From Girardinichthys multiradiatus (Eukaryota; Chordata; Actinopteri; Cyprinodontiformes; Goodeidae): 64,000 nucleotides of DNA. The position numbers and the translations under genes were made by a program. Of this stretch, positions 1-10,685 are shown one piece after another. How positions within the stretch are numbered: the first letter of the stretch is position 1; each line of letters opens with the position of its first letter. A model generated the notes under the pieces. It did not search any database. It was not told the DNA's origin and saw only the letters and a program-made list of their open reading frames with translations. The stretch covers positions 434,001 through 498,000 of the forward strand of contig NC_061800.1 in assembly GCF_021462225.1 (NCBI RefSeq), read 5' to 3'.

Positions 1-381
1 CAGGGTTCACATTAATAATTTGAAAATAAATGTTTGAATTTTGCATTTGTTGGTCATTCCTAGCTGTCATGAATACACACTTTGTATGCCAATGAAATAT
101 TCAGCCTATTTGAGGGAGTCCCACTAGATGGATGCCCACATTTGTTTTCAAGAAGCATGGAATTTCTAGTAGAGTCGCCTCTCACAATATTTGCTGGAAT
201 TAAAGACTCCAGTCACTCTAGCTATTTCCAAGCAAGGACACAAATACAACTTGATAAAAATCCCAAAGCTGCTGTTACACAGTTTATTCTTTTGCCACCT
301 ATATTGGTGCATCCAAGAGGCTTTCTAAGTGGGCCCAGAAATGATGAAGAAGTGTTTTGAGAAATATTATGTCCAGTTATG
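1..381. other. no gene recognised
   Basis: AT-rich sequence up to the left end of the first Tc1 element. Short open frames here match no family I recognise and look like chance frames. Probably host intergenic or intronic DNA. Confidence 0.5.
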
Positions 382-652
382 TAGAGTACAGACCAAAGGT
401 TTGGACACACCTTCTCATTCAAAGAGTTGTCTTTATTTTCATGACTATGAATATTGTAGCTTCACACTGAAGGCATCAAAACTATGAATTAACATGTGGA
501 ATTATATACTGAAAAAAAAAGTGTGAAACAACTGAAAATATGTCTTATATTCTAGGTTCTTCAAAGTATCCACCTTTTGCTTTGATTACTGCTCCACACA
601 CTCTTGGTATTCTGTTGATGAGCTTCAAGAGGTGGTCACTTGAAATGGTTTT
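382..652 (+). repeat. left terminal inverted repeat of Tc1 copy 1
   Basis: About 271 bp that pairs, in inverted orientation with scattered mismatches, with 1740-2013. It covers the outer TIR and, from 545 inward, the last ~35 codons of the transposase. Confidence 0.85.
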
Positions 653-1596
653 CCAACAGTCTTGAAGGAGTTCCCAGAGATGCTTAGCACTTGTTGGCCC
701 TTTTGCCTTCACTCTGTGGTCCAGCTCACCCCAAACCATCTTGATTGGGTTCAGGTCCGGTGACTTTGGAGGCCAGGTCGTCTGGCGCAGCACCCATCAC
801 TCTCATTCTTGGTCAAATAGCCCTTACACAGCCTGGAGGTGTGTTTGGGGTCATTGTCCTGTTGAAAAATAAATGATTGTCCAACTAAACGCAAACCGGA
901 TGGAACAGCATGCCGCTGCAAGATGCTGTGGTAGCCATGCTGGTTCAGTATGCCTTCAATTTTGAATAAATCCCCAACAGTGTCATCAGCAAACCACCCC
1001 CACACCATCAGACCTCCTCCTCCATGCTTCATGGTGGGAACCAGGCATGTAGAGTCCATCCGTTCACCTCTTCTGCGCCGCACAAAGACACGGTGGTTGG
1101 AACCAAAGATCTCAAACTTGGACTCATTAGACCAAAGCACAGATTTCAACTGGTCTAATGTCCATTCCTTGTGTTCTTTAGCCCAAACAAGTCTCTTCTG
1201 CTTGTTGCCTGTCCTCAGCAGTGGTTTCCTAGCAGCTATTTTACCATGAAGGCCTGATTCACACAGTGTCCTCTTAACAGTTGTTCTAGAGATGTGTCTT
1301 CTGCTAGAACTCTGTGTGGCATTGACCTGTTCTCTAATCTGAGCTGCTGTTAACCTGCGATTTCTGAGGCTGGTGACTCAGATGAACTTATCGTCCACAG
1401 CAGAGGTGACTCTTGGTCTTCCTTTCCTGGGGTGGTCTTCATGTGAGCCAGTTTCTTTGTAGCGCTTGATGGTTTTTGCGACTGCACTTGGGGACACTTT
1501 CAAAGTTTTCCCAATTGTTCAGACTGACTGACCTTCATTTCTTAAAGTAATGATGGCCACTCGTTTTTCTTTACTTAGCTGCTTTTTTCTTGCCAT
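545..1596 (-). pseudogene. Tc1 transposase (broken)
   Basis: A DDE transposase that would cut out and reinsert the element. The start ATG (1594-1596, minus strand) begins MARKKQLSKEKR, followed by a paired helix-turn-helix region, the catalytic core (about 1149-751) and a C-terminus ending in GGYFEEPRI at 545. Visible damage: two in-frame TGA codons in the DNA-binding half, both where relatives have Arg (CGA to TGA, the CpG-decay pattern); a -1 shift near 790; the first catalytic Asp replaced by Asn (LWSNESKF in place of the usual LWSDE); and the third catalytic residue replaced by Lys (NPIKMVW in place of NPIE). The second Asp (QQDNDPKHTS) remains. The assignment to Tc1 is firm; the loss of activity is inferred from these substitutions. 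Confidence 0.92.
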
Positions 1597-1739
1597 AATA
1601 CAAATTCTAACAGTCTATTCAGTAGGACTATCAGCTGTATACTGTATCCACCTCCTGCACAACACAACTGGTGGTCCCAACCCCATTTATAAGGCTTGAA
1701 ATCCCACTTATTAAACCTGACAGGGCACACCTGTGAAGT

Positions 1740-2013
1740 GAAAACCATTTCAGGTGACTACCTCTTCAAGCTCATCAACAGAATGCCAAGAGTGCGCGGA
1801 GCAGTAATCAAAGTAAAAGGTGGCTGCTTTGAATAACCTAGAATATAAGACATATATTCAGTTGTTTCATACTGTTTTGTTCAGTATATAATTCCACATG
1901 TGTTAATTCCTAGTTTTGATGCCTTCAGTGTGAAGCTACAATATTCATAGTCATGAAAATAAAGACAACTCTTTGAATGAGAAGGTGTGTCCAAACTTTT
2001 GGTCTGTGCTGTA
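1740..2013 (-). repeat. right terminal inverted repeat of Tc1 copy 1
   Basis: Mirror of 382-652. Read on the plus strand it contains a second, diverged copy of the transposase C-terminal coding end (about 1755-1836), although the transposase itself starts at 1596 on the other strand. Confidence 0.85.
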
Positions 2014-2924
2014 TGTGAAGTATCATTATAGTTCAGGATGTGCCCCTCCTACATGTATTGCTTCTTTATTGAAAAGAGCAGTATAAACCTTTGTGTGCCA
2101 ACCTGTAAAGACAGAGTCAGTTACTTTTTGTTATGGTGTTTTTATTTTTCCATAACTATCTCTTGGCCATCTTGGGCTGAAAGCTCAATGTTCTACACAC
2201 AGACATTGGTGCAGACAAATGTCTGGATAGTGTAGCATGAGAACAACTAATGCTATGACCGCATCACTAAGAGATCAGCGTGTATATTATGTTGAATGAT
2301 AGGATGATAGGAATGTGCAGCTGAACTCTGTTCTTAACTTCTTTAAGGACTTTTGATTTCTCTGGATAATCTAGCTTGAGCTTAGAGTGTCTTTTTAATA
2401 GAAACTAGCTCTGTAAAAGCTCAGCTAATGTTCCCTAATGTTACTGTAGCTTTATAAAAGCCTGTTCACATGGCCACATTTTATTTTTTTAATCTAAAGC
2501 TTCAGATCTTCATACGCCATAGAAATACAGGTCAGAAACAGCAGTTTTCAATCTATTGCTTTACAGAAACAGAGTAAACTACAGAGTAATTGTTGATTTC
2601 TGTGTAGAGAATAAACCAGTGTACAAATGTTCTACATGGTGCTCAAATTCTGTATTATACAGGGTTATCTTTAGCAATCAACCTTTACCCATAGTTATTT
2701 ACCAAAATGATCAAGACATTTAAACTTTACTGTGAATGGTTGAGGTGGGCATATTTCTCCAATGCAGTGTGAAAGATGCTGCGATAAAACATAAATCCAC
2801 AGAAAAAATGCAGATCAATATATTTAGAATCGATATGAGTGTGTGGTAAAATAAAAAATGACCAAAAATATTCATGTTTATCATGTTCTAGAAAGCAAGT
2901 ATTTTCTGTCTGTTGTATGTTGTG
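2014..2924. other. no gene recognised
   Basis: AT-rich sequence without a coding signature or a repeat that I recognise. Confidence 0.45.
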
Positions 2925-2995
2925 AAGAGCCTTGAGACAACATGTGTCGTGAATTGGCGCTATATAAATAAAACTGAATTGAATTGAATTGTCGA
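2925..2995 (+). repeat. L2-type LINE 3' tail fragment
   Basis: The block GTGAATTGGCGCTATATAAA followed by a (GAATT)n tail is the 3' end shared with the L2-type sequences at 19655-20110, 32940-33020 and 48230-48293. Only the terminal ~70 bp are present, as in a heavily 5'-truncated retrotransposition product. Confidence 0.7.
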
Positions 2996-3297
2996 CCTTT
3001 AAACTGATAACCTAGGCTTCTATAGGTTTACAGGCTGAAACATTCATCATTTGTAATGATCCTAACATACAGTGAAAGACGGTATACAGAATGAATGAAT
3101 AGTAATTTGCACAGCAGCATGTTTTTGCTAGTCTTCCTTCTTTCAATAGAGAGCTTGGATGAAAAAAAGGATGTATGCAATACCAGTTTTAGAACCACTT
3201 ATAGCAAACAAAAAATTGTAAAAGAACTATAAATGTATTTTATATTTGAAATTCCCTTTGCTGTGATAACTGAAATAATAACCTTTGGCTGTCTCTC
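2996..3297. other. no gene recognised
   Basis: AT-rich spacer between two repeat fragments. Nothing identifiable. Confidence 0.4.
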
Positions 3298-3592
3298 AAT
3301 GAACCTCTGGGAAGTTCTTTCAAGGCTCTTTGAAAAACTATTTCAGGTGACCACCTAATGAAGCTCATGGAGAGAATACCAAGAGATCAAATCAGTTATC
3401 AAACCAAAGGGTGACTATTTGAAGAAACTACAAATATTTGAGTAATTTTACACTTAATGTTTACTACATAATTCCATGTGTTCATTCACAGTTTTGTTGC
3501 CTTTGGTAAATAATCTACAATGTAAATAATAATGAATTAAAATGACCCGTTAACTGAGAAAGTGCATCTAAAAGGTTTGACTGGTAGTGTGT
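3298..3592 (+). mobile_element. old Tc1 3'-end fragment
   Basis: Aligned by eye, this matches the reverse complement of 652-390 in Tc1 copy 1. It starts in the last transposase codons (AACCTCTGGGAAGTTCTTTC, then the stretch corresponding to SSDHLLKLINRIPR) and runs through the terminal repeat to TAAAAGGTTTGACTGGTAGT near 3590. It is clearly more diverged than copy 1 and has small deletions. There is no left half, so this is a dead remnant of the same family on the opposite strand. Confidence 0.75.
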
Positions 3593-4817
3593 GTCTTCTT
3601 TCTTTCTGACAGGAGTTTTTTTCACTCTTCACTTTTGAACAGAAGGAATCGACCACCCCCAGCCTCTTATGTTTTTATGTTCACCACCTGACAGACATCA
3701 TTACTCAACATAACTGAAAGCATCCAGTTGCTTTTTGTACAACTAGACTTGGAAAGGAACACTGACCAGATATGGACTGAATAGTTTTTTTCATGCATCG
3801 GTGATCAAATCAGAGTTGATCCCATACCTGCTGTACATTTTAATGTTCTTGGAGAAAAAAAATTATCAAACCCAGTTTTAAATGCTTTGCAGCAGCCATT
3901 TTCTTCCTCCCTGAGCTCTGTTGAATCAGCTCAGTTTGCTGCAGGTGTTGCTACACTGAGCTCTGACACCTCTCATAGATAATTTAACCAAAACAGGAAG
4001 CAGGCAATCTCAACCTGGATCCACAGTAAAAAGCCTGACCAGTACTTCAGTTATTTTTTTCATTCTCAACCTTCCACATTACACAGAGAACTGATAAGCT
4101 CTAAACATATTGTGAAATTGGTTCATTTAAAGCTCGAGAGGGGACAAGAAACACAATGTTAACATGTCACATTCAGGAACTACTCCTATATACAGGCTGA
4201 CACTATAAAGCTTTACATGCAGCAGGTCCCTGAAAAAATAATCAATATACTGAACTTCAACAAATTAAAACACCTTCATCTTATCCTCCATTTAAATGGA
4301 ACATTAGAAATTATTGAGAAACATCTTTTTTTCTTTCTGGGCATGACTTCAGTGAGCAGGTTAGAAACACTTTCATCTCTCTTTGGTAAACAGAAGCAGA
4401 TCGCCAACATGGACACGTAGCTAGTTGCCTGGAAACTGGTCTCAAGAAACACAGTGAGAGGAAATGATCATTTTCTCAGCTCTAATTTGTAGTAAAAAGA
4501 AAAATATCTGTGGTCTACACACCTATAATAAATATCAACATTCTGGCTCTTATTAACTTTATGCACGCTTATGACTTGAAACCAGGTAGGATTGACTGTT
4601 TGCTAGTTATGTTTTGTGAAACTAAGTGTGAAACTAAGTCATTGCAAAAGGGAATGAGATAGTGCTCTAGTGAAGAAAAGGACGTAGAAACAAAGACCAG
4701 ATAAAACTAAAAGAAAATTAAAAATGACCCCATGTTTCCAGGTGACTTTCCCTGATGTCCACTTTCAATCTCTTTACATGGTCCATCTTTATGAGAAGCA
4801 CACATTAAGTTCTAGAA
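3593..4817. other. no gene recognised
   Basis: About 1.2 kb of AT-rich DNA without a recognisable gene or repeat. Small open frames at 4217 and 4724 show no domain features. Confidence 0.45.
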
Positions 4818-7800
4818 TTGTGCCGCTCAAGGTGGCAGCAGGTTGGAGTAGCTCTGTTACTTTTGATTCTGATTTATTCTTTTTTGGGAACTATTCCTCT
4901 TGTGGTGGATACAGTTGATTTTTTCAATGTCGGATGCTGTACAGCTTGGAGGATTTTTCTTAATACTTTCTTTTTTTGGATATTTGTTATGATGCATTGC
5001 CATGGCAACAGGGTTGTTTCTTACAACCGGGAGCAGCTGATTAATATCTCAAAAGCTCAAATAATACTTCAGCTACAACCCCAAATCCCTGGTGAGTTGA
5101 AAAGGAGACGCCGTGGATGCAGAGCAGGAGCTAAGAGAAGGAAGAGAAGGAGGAAGTTCAAACCATCTCTTCCGTCGATTTTGATGGGCAATGTGAGATC
5201 ATTGGGAAACAAGTTGGATGAACTCCAAGCCCTACAAAGGACCCAGCCAGAGTACCGGGCATGCAGTATCATGTGTTTTACTGAGACATGGCTGCAGGAT
5301 CATATCCCCGACTCTAGCGTCTCTCTGCCGGGCTTTTTAACCACACGAGCAGACAGAGATTTAAAGAGGAGCGGCAAATGTAAAGGAGGTGGACTGGCAG
5401 TACTTGTGAACAACAGATGGTGTAATCCAGGACATGTTACTGTGAAGTGTCATCTCTGCAGTCCAGATATTGAACTGTTAGCAGTAAGTCTTCGTCCATA
5501 TTATTTACCCAGAGAGTTCACCAGTGTTATTTTGGCAGCAGTTTACGTTCCACCTTCCGCTGTTGCTGACACTGCATGTGATGCCATCAGCTCAGTTGTT
5601 GCTAAGCTACAGACACAAAACCCCAATGCTTTTGTGGCAATTTCTGGTGATTTTAACCATGCTTCACTCTCTGCTACACTTCCAACGTTTCAACAATTTG
5701 TCAGCTGCTCTACCAGAGAAGACAAAACAGTGGATTTGTTTTATGCAAATGTCAAGGACTCATACATCTCTACAGCACAACCTCCTCTAGGCAAATCAGA
5801 TCACAATCTTGTTTTTCTCTGCTCGAAATATAAGCCCCTTGTTCAGAGGCAACCTGTAATAAAGAGGACTGTGAGAAAATGGCCACAGGAAGCTGAAGAA
5901 GCTCTGCAAAGCTTTTGCTTTGAGGCTACAGACTGGGACGCACTGTGCCAGCCACATGGAGAGGACATCAATGCCATGACTGAGTGTGTAACCGACTATA
6001 TAAACTTCTGTGTGGATAACATCATCCCCACCAGAACAGTGAGATGCTTCCCCAATAACAAACCTTGGATCACCAGTGACCTGAAGGACCTGCTTAACAA
6101 GAAAAAAAGAGCCTTCAGAGAGGGAGACAGAGAATTATTGAGGATTATACAGAAGCAACTTAAAGTCAAGATAAGAGACAGCAAAGAGGTGTACAAGAAG
6201 AAGCTGGAGAGCAAGCTCCAGCAAAACAATATCAGAGATGTGTGGACAGGGATGAAGAATCACAGGCTTCAAGCAGAAGGATGATCAGACCGATGGAGGT
6301 CTGGACAGAGCCAATGAACTGAACACATTCTTCAATAGGTTCAGTTCAGAAACAAGCTTCGCATCCTCCTCTCCTGCTCACAGCCAAACAGACATCCCAT
6401 CCTCCTTTGACCCACAGGACCCACAGTTGTCCAGTAACACCTCAAATTATTTATCTTCCACCTCAGCCCTAGACCCTTCTACATGTTTGCCTTCAACCAT
6501 ATCAGAAGATGCTGATGCTTCCTTTGCTTCCCCCTTCCACCTGTGTGTCTCAAGAAGTCAGGTGAAGAGACAACTGGAGAGACTGAATAGGAATAAGGCT
6601 GCAGGTCCATATCATGTCAGCCCTAGAGTCCTGAAGGCCTGTACAGAGCAGCTCTGTCGGATTCTACAGCACCTCTTCAACCTTAGCCTGGCCCAGAAGA
6701 AGGTTCCGGTGTTGTGGAAGACCTCCTGTCTTATTCCAGTACCAAAGAAAACTCACCCATCAGTCCTCAATGACTATAGACCTGTTGCCCTGACATCCCA
6801 CATTATGAAGGTCCTAGAGAGACTCCTGTTGGCCCACCTGAGTAAGCAAACAGTAAACCATCAGGACCCCCTTCAGTTTGCTTATCACTGTGGAGCTGGA
6901 GTTGAAGATGCCATCATACACCTGCTTCAACAAACCCACTGTCATCTGGACAAAGCCAGTAGCACTGTGATGATCATGTTCTTTGATTTCTCCAGTGCAT
7001 TTAATACAATCCAACCTAATTTGCTTTGTCAGAAACTCCAGAAGACTCAGGTGGAGGCCTCAACAATCTCCTGGATCAAAGACTACCTGACAAACAGACC
7101 ACAGTTTGTGAGACTGAAGGGTTGGGTGTCTAACCAGGTAGTCAGCAGCACAGGAGCACCACAGGGGACTGTACTCTCACCATTCCTTTTCACTCTGTAC
7201 ACCTCAGACCTCCAGGACCAGACAGACTCCTGTCATCTGCAGAAATACTCTGATGATTCTGCAGTCGTTGGTGGATCAGAGATGGACAAGAAGCTGAGTA
7301 CAGGAAGGTGGTGGACCGCTTTGTGGCATGGTGTGGAAACAATCATCTCATTTTGAACGTGACTAAAACAAAGGAGATGATTGTAGATTTTAAGAGAAAC
7401 AGGAATAAGTCAAAAACAATTTCTATCATGGGAGAAGAAGTGGAGGTGGTGGAGGAGTATAAATACCTCGGTGTTCACCTGGACAACAGACTAGAGTGGA
7501 GATGCAACTGTGAAGCCATCTACAAGAAGGGACAGAGCAGACTGTACTTCCTGAGGAAGCTTAGGTCCTTTGGTGTTTGCAGCAAGATGCTGCATATCTT
7601 CTATAAGTCTGTTGTGGAGAGTTTGATCTCTTCTGCTGGGGAAGCAGCATCAGAGCCAGGGACTTAAAAAAGCTCAACAAGCTGATAAAGAAGGCTGGTT
7701 CTGTTCTGGGGACTCCTCTGGAACCTCTGGAGATCATTGTGGAAAGAAGGATTCTTCATAAAATGAACATTATGGAGAACCCTGAGCATCCTCTTCATGA

Positions 7801-7933
7801 GACTGTCCTACAACAACAGAGTGTCTTCAGTCAGAGGCTTCTTCAGATCTGCTGTAAGACAGAGCGCTACAGGAGATCCTTCCTGCCCACAGCCATCAGC
7901 GTCTACAATGTCTCTTTGAGGAAACCTTCATAA
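4818..7933 (+). pseudogene. LINE endonuclease/reverse transcriptase ORF (broken)
   Basis: Encodes the polyprotein that nicks target DNA and copies the LINE RNA. The first 488-residue frame has a basic stretch (about residues 94-115), then endonuclease motifs in order: MGNVRSLGNKLDE, CFTETWL, AVYVPP, SGDFN and GKSDHN. The RT part has LNDYRPVALTS, the motif-A Asp in FFDFSSAFNTI, TGAPQGTVLSPF and the catalytic YSDD in KYSDDSAVVG (about 7245). The C-terminal part includes KYLGVHLD and LYFLRKLRSFGV. The reading frame changes near 6285 (stop after QAEG, with homology resuming as GGLDRANELNTFF), near 7300 and near 7640. Catalytic residues look intact, so inactivation is by frameshift. The true start codon is uncertain. 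Confidence 0.85.
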
Positions 7934-7990
7934 TATGAGCTATAACATTTAATTTCCCTTTGGGATTAATAAAGTATTTTTGAATTGAAT
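4818..7990 (+). mobile_element. Rex1/Babar-like non-LTR retrotransposon (LINE)
   Basis: About 3.2 kb on the plus strand with an apurinic-type endonuclease followed by a reverse transcriptase. It ends in a short 3' UTR (TTTGGGATTAATAAAGTATT) and a GAATT-type tail at 7960-7990. This single-ORF arrangement and the 3' end fit the Rex1/Babar branch of the CR1/Jockey group common in teleosts. The clade name is from family resemblance and is less certain than the LINE call. The 5' boundary is approximate. Frame breaks near 6285, 7300 and 7640 make it inactive. Confidence 0.82.
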
Positions 7991-7991
7991 T

Positions 7992-8539
7992 GAATTTTAA
8001 TATGATGTTTCCTGTCATGCTGGCAAATACTGCTGGAGTTAGAGACACCAAGGAAGAGCAGGAATCTGGTACGCAGCTTTAAAGCAGTTTATTGTGTGCT
8101 GATATGTTGAAAACAGACATGCAGGGGTCCGGAAAAAGGGCAAGGATGTAGAGGGAAAAAACATTCCTCTGTGTTTGCCAAAGTTGTTTTCCATGAGCTT
8201 GTTTGAAAGGGTTATAGGGTCAAGGAGAAATAAGCAAAGCATCCATAAGCTCTCCACAGAGCAACAAGAACCCCGTCATATTAAGCTCTTCAGATAACCT
8301 GTTTTAATTACAGTGATTAACAGAGCTTTTATTTTTACATCATCTAATTAAAATCAGATTTTGCACAGAATATTTCTCAGCTATTACTGTTGCGTGTTCC
8401 AAAATGACAATACCTTCAGCATGTTTCTGCTTACGTTTGCTTCTCACACTCATGATCCTGGTCTCATATGTACTGTATATATATAATGGAGTTTAGACAA
8501 AAATTCAGAATGAAAGACTCAACTTCACCGCCTCCACCT
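7992..8539. other. unassigned, contains an LTR-like stretch
   Basis: No gene. Read on the minus strand, 8279-8031 looks like part of a long terminal repeat: an AATAAA signal at about 8090 is followed by ~20 nt and then a GT-rich stretch. No matching second LTR or target duplication was found, so this is only a suggestion. Confidence 0.3.
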
Positions 8540-9909
8540 TCCAATGACTCTTCTGTGCGTCTCCCTGCCTTCCAATCAGTATCTTGTCTGCCTGATTCTC
8601 CATCCAATCACCTCCCGATGCCTTGCTTTTAAAGGACCTTCAGCTGTGTTCATCCTTGCTTATCAGCTGAGCTCATCTAGGACCTTACGACACCTCTTCG
8701 CACTCTCTGGGCAAGTGGAAAGTGCATTAAGAACTCCTACACTTCTCCTGCTAAGTGTCGCTGAGGTGGCCCTTCCTCCTCACCGGCTCCCGCCGCTGCG
8801 TCACCCGGCCTGGTTTCTCCAGCAGTTTTTCCTTCCATCTTCATCCCTCAAACCGACCATCCTACATTTTCCCTGCTTCATTCATCTCGTTCATGGATCT
8901 CATCAGCGCTCCACGTCATCCCTTACTCACCTGCTCTGTGAGTTCGCCGCCATCTCTGCTACGCCAGCACTTCCTCTTTCCCGCTCCATCGTCGCTGCCT
9001 ACTCTCCTCGGCCCCTCCCACCGGCGTTCGCCCTTGCTAACGCCCGGCCTAGCTCGTCTCTAGGTGAGATGTATCACTCCACTCTCTCTTCTCTATCTTT
9101 TCATTCATGTGCTCTTCAAGCGTGCGGTGTTTCCCACGATTGAAGAGCACATGTTCAGGTTGATCATTTACTCCCATGTATTTTACCATCTCATTCAGGC
9201 TCAACTCTAAATCCTGTGGAGGCAGCTCATTAATCTGGTTTCTCTCATTTTCCATCTCCCAAGGCTGTCTAAATGTATCGCCTCCTCTGATGATTTTCCG
9301 CCATCGTTTAAATCATCTCATCCCCGGCTTTCTGTTTGAACTACTGCACCCTGCTGCCGGTCCAACTTCTCGGAATTTCTCCGGTTCTTGGTCCCCAGAA
9401 GTGATCACACTGTCTATCTTACACTGACTCTTAAAGGAACGACTCTCAAACAGCTTCTAACTTTCAGCTCTTTTATTCTAAATTAAGCAGAGGAATGATT
9501 ACAGAGATCAGCACTGAGGCTCCTGTCTCGGATCATCGCCCTATGTGAAAGAGCACCGAAAGAAGGTCAATGTAGTTTTTTATCTGGCACTCCAAAGCAT
9601 TAGATGTGCACTCCTAGTGTTTATCAGTAAATTACGTGTCACATTGCAGTGTCTGTCTGATAGGTTGTGTAGTAGCTGGTGTCCATTCTTAATCTAAGTG
9701 TGCTGCGGCATTCTAATCAAACAGTTATCAGCTACTTCACTTTAAAAAACCCAGTGGCCAGCCACAGGTCATTCATCTCAAACCTTGGGCCATTTATCCC
9801 CATATGGTGTCGATGAGTATTCTTATCTTTATGGTATGAATGGAAAAATCAGCTATGCTTAATATAAATAAAGGTTATCCCTAACATTTCTAACTCTATA
9901 GGCGCTCAC
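8540..9909 (+). other. C/T-rich segment, possibly 5' part of the Ngaro/DIRS relic
   Basis: Strongly pyrimidine-rich on the plus strand and richer in GC and CpG than its surroundings, with open but unrecognised frames (for example 8544-9143). Its composition matches the tyrosine-recombinase retrotransposon remains at 12730-13800, and the intervening DNA holds two later insertions. I infer it is the upstream (gag-side) part of the same element, but I see no diagnostic motif in it. Confidence 0.35.
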
Positions 9910-10172
9910 GGCCGTCTCTAAGACTCTAGGAAGAGTCGTCATCTTGCAATCAGAAGGTTGTGGGTTCGATTCCAGCTTCCTCCTGACATATGTCGAAGTG
10001 CCCCTGGGCAAGGCACTTAACCTCAAGTTGCCTACCGATCTGCGTATCGGTGTATGAATGTGTGAGCATTAGTGAGTGCGATTGGGTGAATGTGGCACTA
10101 GTGTAAAGCGCTTTGAGCGGTCTGTATGACTGGAAAAGTGCTATATAAGTTCAGTCCATTTACCATTTCAGA
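9910..10172 (+). repeat. tRNA-headed SINE
   Basis: Contains a Pol III B-box-like GGTTGTGGGTTCGATTCC (about 9956-9973). A conserved body follows (GCCCCTGGGCAAGGCACTTAA type), then an L2-like tail (AAAGCGCTTTGAGCGG, CTATATAAG) ending at CCATTTACCATT. The same family lies in the opposite orientation at 28329-28587. The A-box end of this copy is degraded. It sits inside the C/T-rich element. Confidence 0.82.
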
Positions 10173-10685
10173 GTCGCAAGCTGCTTAGTTTCACCCGAGC
10201 ATAGAATAAATTTAATACCTGTCTGTCCTTCATCGTCGTCCTTCATTTCTAACATGCCTGCTCATTTTTTCATCAGTATCTCTAGTCCTTCTCAGCCTTA
10301 GCTGCATCCACCTTCGCTCAATCAAGAGCCTGCTTAGACTGGTGTGTTCTTTCCACTGACAATTTTTCCTCATGCAAGCCATCTTCTGATTCCTGCAGCT
10401 TAGTTAGCCATCAGAGCGCCCATTGTTCTTCTCTTCCTTTTTCCAGAACTTCTGCTTGGTCACAAACTGCCAGGCTTTCCGCTCCAGTCTGCTTTCGAAC
10501 TGGAACGCTATCTCCTTCTCTTCCAGTGTCATCGTTTGCTCGGCTGACTCGTTTTACGTTTTACAGTCTGTAGTGTCCCGGTTTAAAAGAAGGTCTCTCA
10601 GCAGATGGTTCACGATCCCTTGGTTGAAAGAGCCTTGCATGTGATCACATTGTAAGATCTAAGAAAATATGCAGAATGTAAATAC
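10173..10685 (+). other. C/T-rich segment continuing the Ngaro/DIRS relic
   Basis: Composition resembles 8540-9909. A 73-codon open frame at 10423 shows no recognisable domain. Probably part of the same degenerate retrotransposon between the SINE and Rex3 insertions. Confidence 0.3.

Larger units (their letters stand above)
382..2013 (-). mobile_element. Tc1-like DNA transposon, inactive copy 1
   Basis: The element is bounded by TA dinucleotides (382-383 and 2012-2013), as expected for Tc1/mariner insertion. Its inverted ends begin with the core CAGACCAAA-GTTTGGACAC. The single gene, a DDE transposase, runs on the minus strand. Length of about 1.63 kb is usual for Tc1 elements. The inverted repeats are long (about 270 bp) and on the left reach into the 3' coding end of the transposase. 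The gene has in-frame stops, a frameshift and two replaced catalytic residues, so this copy cannot encode its own enzyme. It is distinct from the younger Tc1 family at 25533 and 59202. Confidence 0.92.

Noticed and set aside
9910..10172. Possible tRNA gene
   Set aside because: The B-box-like sequence belongs to a SINE head; no cloverleaf can be formed and the SINE body and tail follow.
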